A DNA stretch of 8,830 nucleotides, taken from NCBI GenBank assembly GCA_002404375.1, contig DHJO01000047.1:13125-21954 (forward strand). The letters run 5' to 3'. Below, one piece after another: positions 1 to 4,670 of the stretch. Within the stretch, counting starts at the first letter, position 1. Each line of letters begins with the position of its first letter. Position numbers and translations under genes: made by a program. The notes beneath the pieces were generated by a model that was given only the letters and a program-made list of their open reading frames with translations, had not been told where the DNA came from and did no database searches. This stretch comes from Gemmatimonadales bacterium UBA4718 (GTDB lineage Bacteria > Gemmatimonadota > Gemmatimonadetes > Gemmatimonadales > Gemmatimonadaceae).

Positions 1-22
1 GACCTCCTGCTCCCAAAGCAGG
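1..22 (-). tRNA. Partial tRNA-Pro(TGG): anticodon arm and variable loop at the left edge, 5' half absent
   Basis: Read on the minus strand, this is a perfect 5-bp stem (CCTGC/GCAGG) closing the 7-base loop TTTGGGA, followed by AGGTC. The loop has T33, anticodon TGG and G37, the pattern of bacterial tRNA-Pro, and AGGTC is a typical variable loop. The T arm and acceptor would lie left of base 1. The sequence that should hold the D arm and 5' acceptor (23-60) has no D-arm features, so the gene is cut just 5' of the anticodon stem. That is what a tyrosine-recombinase element leaves at the att end away from the intact tRNA, with the broken side facing the element. The call rests on 22 bases. Confidence 0.62.
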
Positions 23-121
23 AACATACATAAACCAACTACGACAATTTGCCGAAGTTCATAGGAGAATCAGGGCGTCGGTGCCGGACTTCTCCGACAT
101 TCAAATCGTACGTAATCAGTA

Positions 122-147
122 GAAACTCGTAACGAAACACGTAACGG
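122..147 (+). repeat. Tandem 12-bp repeat, left end of element
   Basis: Two adjacent 12-bp units, GAAACTCGTAAC and GAAACACGTAAC, differ at one base and are followed by GG. A related tandem pair with the same GAAAC start, 12-bp period and GG end lies right after the integrase stop (4374-4398). Tandem short repeats near both ends of an integrated element are typical of arm-type integrase binding sites. That role is inferred; only the repeats are seen. Confidence 0.5.
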
Positions 148-206
148 AATAGTTCTGGGGAGGTCAGGGCCTGCGAGCAAGGTCTGGGAGGTGCGAGACC
201 GCCGAG

Positions 207-259
207 AGATATCCGCGTATTCCTTGCCCGAGGATGGGCAAGCTAGTGCGAAGATATCT
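207..259. repeat. Nested inverted repeats with two GATATC palindromes
   Basis: The outer elements are AGATATCC (207-214) and the perfect palindrome AGATATCT (252-259). Centred between them is a hairpin of TTGCCC and GGGCAA around a 6-base loop (about 222-239), with about 8-12 bases on each side. The layout could form a cruciform, an operator for a dimeric protein, or part of a structured RNA. Related AGATATCT sites occur on the far side of the restriction-modification cassette (2392-2475). Confidence 0.45.
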
Positions 260-458
260 GCAAGAAGGTCGTCCGCCCTTTGAGCGTGCCGCTGGTGAAG
301 GCGGGGTTTGCATCACTGGCTGGGCCAGATTCACGAGGATCACCATCGAACCGAAGGAGAGATTTTCTATCTCGCGCCACTAGTTGGCTTTGCAATCGCA
401 AATCTCCCCTAACACGCTAGTTAACCCAGCCTCTGCCCTGGAACGTCGAGAGACCAAG

Positions 459-495
459 CCCTCACTCGAAGAGAGTGGGGGGTTTTGCTTTTTGG
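459..495 (+). terminator. Intrinsic-terminator-like hairpin
   Basis: CACTC (463-467) pairs with GAGTG (473-477) around the loop GAAGA. The stem extends by three C-G pairs (459-461 with 478-480) past a bulged T462, and GG then a T-rich tract (483-494, TTTTGCTTTTTG) follows. This fits a Rho-independent terminator acting on the plus strand. No plus-strand gene is visible upstream inside the window, so the transcript it would end is unknown. Confidence 0.45.
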
Positions 496-532
496 AATTG
501 CGCCGTCAAGCTGGAGGCTCGACATTTCCAGC

Positions 533-850
533 ATGTTTCTTAACTGGCCCGAAGCCGTAGTGATTCTCGGTTGTATCGTGATTGCTGTCTTTAGAGCGCC
601 GCTGTCTCGGCTAATCGAGCGAACGGAAAAGGTCAAAGATTGGCTAGTAGCCCCGAAGCAGCAGCTGCCCGCGTTACCAGCGGCAGAGGCAGATCAGTCC
701 CTTCCGACGCGCAACAGAGAGGAAGAGCAGCGCGGGCTTGAGCAGTTGACGAAGGACTTCGACAATGCATTGCTCTTGATTCAAGAGGATGCGATTCGCG
801 CCGACCTGGCTAAGGCGAAGTTAGTTGTTGAGACGGGAACGTTGCGATGA
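533..850 (+). CDS. Small single-pass membrane protein, function unknown
   Basis: This 105-residue protein is not one I recognise. After a short N terminus (MFLNWPEA) there is one hydrophobic segment of about 15-17 residues (VVILGCIVIAVF), then a basic stretch with RLIER, a proline- and alanine-rich linker (about residues 45-65), and a charged helical C-terminal half rich in Glu, Lys and Leu that could form a coiled coil. It is likely anchored in the inner membrane with the soluble part in the cytoplasm. I chose the ATG at 533. A TTG at 485 in the same frame sits inside the T tract of a terminator-like hairpin and is unlikely. GGAGG lies about 15 bases upstream, which is rather far. The gene converges on the methyltransferase gene 45 bases away. 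It may be an accessory part of the defence cassette or an unrelated cargo gene. Confidence 0.55.
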   Translation: MFLNWPEAVVILGCIVIAVFRAPLSRLIERTEKVKDWLVAPKQQLPALPAAEADQSLPTRNREEEQRGLEQLTKDFDNALLLIQEDAIRADLAKAKLVVETGTLR

Positions 851-895
851 CAGTGGGGTTTCCGCCGCTGCCAATGACGGCAGTAGAGGCACCCA

Positions 896-1582
896 CTAGT
901 CTCTGACTAGTTCGAGTTGGGTGGGCGCGTCGGGCGCCTCATTCCCCCACTGAACCCAATCCTCGCGGTGATGGCGAGCAAACATTTCCAGAAAGGGACC
1001 CGAGCTGCAACGCTCAATGAGTTTGTACTGCTGGTCCGGCTTTCTGCTGTGCTCACGCTTGCGGGAAACGATGATATTGGTCTGCGTGCGTCCCGCGTCC
1101 CGAGTCCGCAGAGAACCACGAGTTCCGAACAGCAGGAGCTCCGTGACGTTGCGGAAGTAAAAGCCGACTCCGCGACCATCAGGCCCGCCGTCCTTCCGAA
1201 CTTTGAACCAGACAATGTTTGTCTTGTACGTAAAGCCCCATGCTTTCATTACGTCCAGCCCTTCGTGAATAAGAGCGTTCGGCACCCAGAGGTACAAATG
1301 CGCAGCGGACTTCGCGACTAGAGGAACTGGAAGCTGTTTGATCTCGTCCAGTTCCATCGTCCCATAGCGAGCCAAGCGCTTGTGCTCCGGTGCCATCTTT
1401 CCGGTCCGATTGGTGAACCTCCAAGGCGGGTCAGCCAATACAGTCCCGAAGTGCGAACGCCCGAGCGAAAGAAGTTCCTCTGCCGGCGTTAGCTGTTCGA
1501 CTACGACCTCAGCGTGCTTTGGGCTTTTTCTTTCCGACTGGCGCAGGGTGTTTGACGAAGAGTGATGCGTCCGAGATGTCAT
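896..1582 (-). CDS. MT-A70 family DNA N6-adenine methyltransferase (modification subunit)
   Basis: This 228-residue enzyme should transfer a methyl group from S-adenosylmethionine to the N6 of adenine, protecting host DNA from the partner endonuclease. The catalytic motif DPPW is at residues 51-54 (VLADPPWRF). LYLWVPN at 96-102, the NIVWFK strand near 122-127, TELLLFG at 147-153, the REHSRKP segment at 176-182 and the closing WVQWGNE at 209-215 follow in the usual MT-A70 order. The first 40 or so residues are polar and not part of the fold. The ATG at 1582 is the only standard start ahead of DPPW, and its ribosome site is weak. The first 74 bases overlap the end of the endonuclease gene in another frame, so translation is probably coupled. 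Pairing with a BglII-like enzyme points to a type II system. The exact target base cannot be read from sequence. Confidence 0.9.
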   Translation of the reverse strand: MTSRTHHSSSNTLRQSERKSPKHAEVVVEQLTPAEELLSLGRSHFGTVLADPPWRFTNRTGKMAPEHKRLARYGTMELDEIKQLPVPLVAKSAAHLYLWVPNALIHEGLDVMKAWGFTYKTNIVWFKVRKDGGPDGRGVGFYFRNVTELLLFGTRGSLRTRDAGRTQTNIIVSRKREHSRKPDQQYKLIERCSSGPFLEMFARHHREDWVQWGNEAPDAPTQLELVRD

Positions 1583-2246
1583 CGACGTAGAGTCCGCGTT
1601 GAATGCCGAATACCAGCACAGGGCAACCGCCAGCAGCCCCGCCGTGAATTTTAGGAACCAGCTTGTCTAAGTGCGTTGTTGACTGGCCGTACTTGTCTGC
1701 AAATGCCCTTCCACCTTCGCCCACCGCGCCAAGCGTCTCAAATATCTCGCTCAGGTGCGAGGCCCTAGTGATGATGATGCCAGCAGCGAGCGCTCCAATG
1801 TCGTGAAGTCGAGCGAAGTTGCCCAGGTCACGGTCGAAGAACTCCGTCTTGTTATTCCATTCGACATCGCACGCAATGCCGTTCTTGTAGTTGTCGATCT
1901 TGTGGCCCCGAGCCTCGACCACCTTGCCGTTGACGCTGAAGGATGTGTCGAAGCGCTTCTCAGTCCAGCCCCGCGCCCGGAAGTATCCATCGAGACGGGC
2001 GGAAATGTTAGAGCGACCACCACCAGGCATCTCGATCTCTGAGCGGAACAGCCTGAATTGCGTCAGAGCGAAGATCAGGTCATCAAACTCGGCAGGAAAG
2101 TCGCCGGAGAGCACGGCTGTTGCGTGCCGCCATTCGTAAGTTTCGTAGTTCTTGCGGATGAACTTGGGGAGGAGATCGAGAGTCACTGAGCGAAAGCTAC
2201 GGATGGGCTCACAGCTGCAAAAGGTCCTCCAACTCAAGTATCTCAT
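1509..2246 (-). CDS. BglII/BstYI-like type II restriction endonuclease
   Basis: The 245-residue protein should be a homodimeric Mg-dependent nuclease that cuts a GATC-centred palindrome left unmethylated. Landmarks, numbered from the ATG at 2246: KNYETYEWRHA near residues 32-42, the active-site region with D118 and, nine residues on, D127-V-E129-W-N-N-K133, then FFDRDLGNFARLHD, the core strand AAGIIITR (154-161) and the late motif GGCPVLVFGI (206-215), which resembles the C-terminal core of BstYI. BglII and BstYI use D-x8-E-x-Q; here the same spacing gives D-x8-D-x-E. The frame is open up to a GTG at 2327, and family similarity starts only near residue 25, so the start is uncertain. I prefer the ATG at 2246 because an 18-codon ORF with a strong ribosome site ends there in an ATGA overlap. 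The gene sits upstream of its methyltransferase, so control of expression order matters. Confidence 0.85.
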   Translation of the reverse strand: MRYLSWRTFCSCEPIRSFRSVTLDLLPKFIRKNYETYEWRHATAVLSGDFPAEFDDLIFALTQFRLFRSEIEMPGGGRSNISARLDGYFRARGWTEKRFDTSFSVNGKVVEARGHKIDNYKNGIACDVEWNNKTEFFDRDLGNFARLHDIGALAAGIIITRASHLSEIFETLGAVGEGGRAFADKYGQSTTHLDKLVPKIHGGAAGGCPVLVFGIQRGLYVDDISDASLFVKHPAPVGKKKPKAR

Positions 2247-2299
2247 CGGCTGCTGGCGCATCCGTCCAATTTCACCGTTGGCCTGCAAGTGTCCGGCAT
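2243..2299 (-). CDS. Possible 18-codon leader ORF ahead of the endonuclease
   Basis: On the minus strand GAGGAG (2310-2305) is followed by 5 bases and an ATG (2299), an ideal ribosome binding site. The frame runs 18 codons (MPDTCRPTVKLDGCASSR) and its TGA overlaps the endonuclease ATG as ATGA, the usual layout for translational coupling. A second strong site, GAGGAGG (2353-2347), lies further upstream with no good start codon at the right distance. The peptide matches no family I know. It may be a leader that sets the endonuclease level, or a remnant: the third frame here reads like the end of an acidic helical protein (DAPAADEILELEDLLQL, stopping near 2207), so decay of a former small gene is possible. 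Confidence 0.35.
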   Translation of the reverse strand: MPDTCRPTVKLDGCASSR

Positions 2300-2349
2300 C
2301 GTTTCTCCTCACGGATGCGCCGAACACTACTGTTCAGCTTTGTGAACCT

Positions 2350-2368
2350 CCTCACTCAAAGAGTGAGG
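2350..2368. repeat. Perfect 8-bp hairpin upstream of the endonuclease
   Basis: CCTCACTC, then AAA, then GAGTGAGG. On the minus strand the 3' arm runs into GAGGAGG, so folding of the RNA would partly hide this ribosome-site-like sequence. It resembles the hairpin at 459-480, which has CCTCACTC-GAA-GAGAGTGG, read on the opposite strand relative to the cassette. Confidence 0.5.
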
Positions 2369-2391
2369 CTCCACGAAAGCGGATCAACTCC

Positions 2392-2475
2392 AGATATCTC
2401 AGACAGAAATGCCTGGGATAGGTGCAAGCAAGAGGAGCGATATCGGTGCACGCGCGTTGCGCGGCACAGATATCT
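2392..2475. repeat. Cluster of three GATATC palindromes
   Basis: AGATATCT lies at 2392-2399, CGATATCG at 2438-2445 and AGATATCT at 2468-2475. Centre-to-centre distances are 46 and 30 bases. The remaining two GATATC in the whole window lie at 208-213 and 253-258. Each site is symmetric, as expected for a dimeric DNA-binding protein. No protein is assigned to them. Confidence 0.55.
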
Positions 2476-2555
2476 GCTCCTAGCTTTCCCATTCGCGCCC
2501 TACGGGCACTCAAGGGGCAGACTGCGAACGTTCCCGCGTATCGAGAAGTAATTCG

Positions 2556-2584
2556 GTAGGAGAGAGGTACTCCACCTCTCCTAC
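2556..2584. repeat. Long hairpin with 2-base bulge
   Basis: GTAG pairs with CTAC at the outer ends and GAGAGGT (2562-2568) with ACCTCTC (2574-2580) inside, leaving the loop ACTCC and a bulged GA. That gives 11 base pairs. An alternative fold pairs the outer 9 bases perfectly around an 11-base loop. There is no T tract on either side, so it is not a standard terminator. It may be a protein-binding or RNA structure. Confidence 0.5.
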
Positions 2585-2765
2585 TGAGACTTCGGAGTGA
2601 TCGCATGCCGCAGGGCCGCACAGCGGCGAAACCGCGGCTTGCCGCGCGCGGGCTCCGCGTCGAAGGCAAAGGCTTGGGACTACGCTCGGGGCGTTCATCT
2701 CCAAGTGGAGCGGCGAAGCGGAGTCTGGCGTCCAACCCAAACGCGCAGACGTTGAGGGGAACTGA

Positions 2766-3140
2766 TTGAAAGACTCTACTCCTGCCGCGCTGATCGTTCA
2801 GTGGCGCGAGTTAGCGGAAATGCTACGAGCCGAAGGCTGTCCAGAAGTTGCGGCAGCTCGAGAACGCTGCGCCTCTGAGCTTGAGACTTCTTTGCACAAA
2901 TGCGACAACGAAGCATTATCTGTGAACCAGGCGGCGAGTGAAAGCGGATACAGCGCCGAATACTTGCGCCGTCTGTTGCGCGACACGCCAGCACTGAACG
3001 CTGGCCGAGCGGGAAAGCCGCTCATTCTGCGGCGCCATCTACCGCGCAAGGCTGCTGGTACGCTTGTTGGTAGCGGACCAAAGCCGTATGATGTGAGTGC
3101 CGACGCCCAATCCCTTGTGAGCCGACAGGGAGTACACTGA
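2766..3140 (+). CDS. Excisionase-like helix-turn-helix protein
   Basis: The 124-residue protein has a helical N terminus (residues 1-47) and then a compact helix-turn-helix-like segment: LSVNQAASESGYSAEYLRRL (51-70) followed by the short wing and PLILRRHLPRK (85-95). This is the layout of excisionase and MerR-type DNA readers found next to tyrosine integrases. It probably binds near the element ends and sets recombination direction, or represses the integrase. The start is TTG, not ATG: GAGGGG (2754-2759) sits 6 bases upstream of the TTG at 2766. The stop at 3138-3140 is one base before the integrase ATG, so the two are co-translated. The assignment to excisionase rests on context and the short motif. 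Confidence 0.65.
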   Translation: MKDSTPAALIVQWRELAEMLRAEGCPEVAAARERCASELETSLHKCDNEALSVNQAASESGYSAEYLRRLLRDTPALNAGRAGKPLILRRHLPRKAAGTLVGSGPKPYDVSADAQSLVSRQGVH

Positions 3141-3141
3141 G

Positions 3142-4371
3142 ATGGCTCAAAGGATTGCTAGGCGTAATGGTTGGCACCGCACCCAAGCCGGTGCTCTGAC
3201 GTGCTCCATAGGTGAACGTGGATGCCGCGTTAGGCTGTTTGAGAAGACGAGGGGCGGAGGATTTCATCGTGCTGTCTGGATCGCGGGAGCCGGTGAAGAC
3301 AGACGTTCGATGAACACCACAGATCGCGAGGAAGCGCTACGTCTAGGACGGCTGCTATTGGCCGAAGTATTGAAGGGCAAAGGGCAAGCCTTACCGCGAA
3401 CACCGCTGACATTAGGGGAACTGTGGCGCAGGTATTCGAGCGAGTGTGCCGAATATCTAGACAATAAGGAAACTACGCGGAAGGACTCAGCGGCTCGTGC
3501 GCGTGTCCTGCTCGCTTACTTCGGGGCAGACTTCCGAGTCGATGACTTGAGCAAGGATCGCCAGCGAGCGTATGAAGGCGCTCGACTAGCAGGTGGAATT
3601 GTACTCGGCAAGGACGACGTGACTGAGAAGACTAGAGCACGTTCGCCCGAGCTGGATATGTCCGTGCTGCATACGATGCTACAGTGGGCGACTACTGTGA
3701 GACTGCCAAACAGGGATTTCCTGCTACAGAGAAACCCGCTGCAAGGTGTCAAGCGCATCCGCGAGAAGAACAAGAAGCAACCCGTTGCGACGTGGGAGCG
3801 GTATGAGGCAACGATTGCAGCGATGCAGAAGCTCAGAACTGAGAGCGAGTCAGACGATGATCGTTCGCGCTGGGTCAGGATGGAGTTCGCCTTGTTGCTT
3901 GCTGAGCGAACTGGCAAAAGAGTAGGCTCGATTAGACATCTCCGCTGGGAAGACTTCGACTATGCGCGGGGTATCGTGTCGTGGAGAGCCGAGTCAGACA
4001 AGAAAGGCTACGACTGGCAGGTACCTATGCCTTCTGATTTCTTCGAGACTGTCAGAGGCTTTCAGCGAGACATAGGCGCGATAGCTGGATACGTGTTTGC
4101 TGCTGACGGAATTATTATGGATAGACACACGTTCGAGAAGGGACTTCGCTCCGCAGAGAAGAAGGCGAAACTCCCTAAGTTGGACGGCTCATTGTGGCAC
4201 GCTTACAGACGGAAATGGGCTACTGAACGGAAGCACCTTCCGCTCAAGGACGTGGCAAGAGCAGGCGGCTGGAAGGATGTAAATTCCCTATTGGGATACC
4301 AGCAGGCGGATGATGCTTCAGTCCTTATCGTTACCAGCTCGACGTTGAAGCTCAGGAAGAGGGCAGTCTAA
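3142..4371 (+). CDS. Tyrosine recombinase / integrase
   Basis: The 409-residue protein should catalyse site-specific integration and excision of the element by covalent Tyr-DNA intermediates. Residues 1-90 look like an arm-binding domain, 90-210 like the SAM-like core-binding domain (LGELWRRY to NPLQGVKRIR), and 220-400 like the catalytic domain. Candidate active-site residues are R260 (TGKRVGSIRHLRW), K287 or K288, H353 and R356 (LWHAYRRK, an HxxR motif), W377 in place of the second His (GGWKD), and nucleophile Y386, nine residues after W377 as in the family. All are present, so it should be active. AGGGAG lies 9 bases before the ATG, and the gene is coupled to the excisionase-like gene by a TGAG-ATG junction. 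It reads towards the tRNA-Thr gene, which starts 95 bases after the stop. Confidence 0.93.
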   Translation: MAQRIARRNGWHRTQAGALTCSIGERGCRVRLFEKTRGGGFHRAVWIAGAGEDRRSMNTTDREEALRLGRLLLAEVLKGKGQALPRTPLTLGELWRRYSSECAEYLDNKETTRKDSAARARVLLAYFGADFRVDDLSKDRQRAYEGARLAGGIVLGKDDVTEKTRARSPELDMSVLHTMLQWATTVRLPNRDFLLQRNPLQGVKRIREKNKKQPVATWERYEATIAAMQKLRTESESDDDRSRWVRMEFALLLAERTGKRVGSIRHLRWEDFDYARGIVSWRAESDKKGYDWQVPMPSDFFETVRGFQRDIGAIAGYVFAADGIIMDRHTFEKGLRSAEKKAKLPKLDGSLWHAYRRKWATERKHLPLKDVARAGGWKDVNSLLGYQQADDASVLIVTSSTLKLRKRAV

Positions 4372-4373
4372 GA

Positions 4374-4398
4374 GAAACTCACACTGAAACTCACACGG
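4374..4398 (+). repeat. Tandem 12-bp repeat, right end of element
   Basis: GAAACTCACACT is followed directly by GAAACTCACAC and GG. It begins three bases after the integrase stop. It has the same period and ends as the pair at 122-147, with changes in the middle of the unit. If these are arm-type integrase sites, the right core site should lie within the next 100 bases or so, which would place it near the tRNA-Thr gene. Confidence 0.5.
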
Positions 4399-4465
4399 CC
4401 TTCGAGCGACAGGAAAGGCACTAGTAGGTCAAGTGTCTACAGCGTATTAAGTTAAGGCGTACGCT

Positions 4466-4537
4466 GCCACAGTAGCTCAGGGGTAGAGCACCCGATTCGT
4501 AATCGGGCGGTCGTGAGTTCAATTCTCACCTGTGGCT
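4466..4537 (+). tRNA. tRNA-Thr(CGT)
   Basis: A complete 72-base cloverleaf. The acceptor stem is GCCACAG paired with CTGTGGC (4530-4536) plus discriminator T. The D arm has AGCTCAGGGGTAGAGC, the anticodon stem CCCGA/TCGGG closes the loop TTCGTAA, giving anticodon CGT, and the T arm reads GTGAG-TTCAATT-CTCAC. CCA is not encoded. The intact gene lies 95 bases after the integrase and 8 bases before tRNA-Gly, so the two are probably one transcript. Confidence 0.95.
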
Positions 4538-4545
4538 CTCATATC

Positions 4546-4618
<73 letters not shown>

Positions 4619-4635
4619 CTCTCAAAGCAAGTTCC

Positions 4636-4670
4636 GGACGCCGCGCTCAGCGCGGTGTCCTTGTCCTATC
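4636..4670 (+). terminator. GC-rich hairpin after the tRNA pair, probable transcription terminator
   Basis: GGAC-G-CCGCGC, loop TCA, GCGCGG-T-GTCC gives 11 stacked pairs including one G-T wobble (4636-4660). The following bases (TTGTCCTATC) hold only a poor T tract. Its place 18 bases after tRNA-Gly supports a role in ending the tRNA transcript. It also covers the first GTG of the amidohydrolase frame. Confidence 0.45.

Larger units (their letters stand above)
23..532. other. Non-coding left end of the element, with repeats and hairpins
   Basis: I see no convincing gene here. It holds an inverted repeat GGAGAA/TTCTCC (64-69 and 90-95), a tandem 12-bp repeat (122-147), an inverted-repeat cluster with two GATATC palindromes (207-259), the small inverted repeat TTTGC-AATC-GCAAA (389-402) and a terminator-like hairpin (459-480). 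A 60-codon open frame on the minus strand (164-346) has no recognisable features and runs across the inverted-repeat cluster, so I do not call it. The density of paired structure suggests attachment and regulatory DNA, or a small RNA that ends at the hairpin. Confidence 0.5.
2300..2765. other. Structured non-coding stretch between the endonuclease operon and the excisionase-like gene
   Basis: I call no gene here. In order it holds ribosome-site-like GAGGAG sequences for the minus strand, a perfect hairpin (2350-2368), three GATATC palindromes (2392-2475), a hairpin with stems GTGC-A-CGCGC and GCGCG-GCAC (2446-2467), a long hairpin (2556-2584), several GC-rich inverted repeats including GCCGC-ACA-GCGGC (about 2610-2640), and a hairpin with arms GTCTG and CAGAC (2723-2750) just before the next ribosome site. 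The minus-strand cassette and plus-strand integrase genes diverge from this stretch, so both promoters should lie in it. A 127-codon minus-strand frame (2352-2735) is arginine-rich and shows no domain, so it is probably a by-product of GC-rich structure. Confidence 0.5.
1..4398. mobile_element. Putative small integrative element carrying a type II restriction-modification system
   Basis: The proposed element runs from the broken tRNA-Pro at the left edge to the tandem repeat after the integrase. Its cargo is a small membrane protein, an adenine methyltransferase, a BglII-like endonuclease, an excisionase-like protein and a tyrosine integrase. It differs from the right-hand flank in lower G+C, long structured gaps and accessory gene content. 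Related tandem 12-bp repeats lie near both proposed ends (122-147 and 4374-4398), as arm-type integrase sites might. No structural, replication or conjugation gene is visible, so it would need its own integrase plus outside help to move. The right boundary is uncertain because no second copy of the tRNA-Pro core is found in the window. Confidence 0.6.

Noticed and set aside
164..346. 60-codon open frame on the minus strand in the left end
   Set aside because: No ribosome site or domain, and it crosses the inverted-repeat cluster.
390..423. Promoter-like TTGCAA and TAGTTA before the small membrane protein
   Set aside because: The spacing is 22 bases, too long for a standard promoter.
2352..2735. 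127-codon open frame on the minus strand
   Set aside because: Arg- and Ser-rich composition of GC-rich structured DNA, no recognisable domain, and several hairpins inside it.
2731..2760. GTCCAAC and GTTGAGG pair resembling integron attC end motifs
   Set aside because: The second motif lacks the final pyrimidine, the spacing is far too short for attC, and no integron integrase or cassette array is present.
108..4505. Shared CGTAATC at about 111-117 and in the tRNA-Thr anticodon loop as a crossover core
   Set aside because: A 7-base match is expected by chance between stretches of this size, and the flanks do not match.
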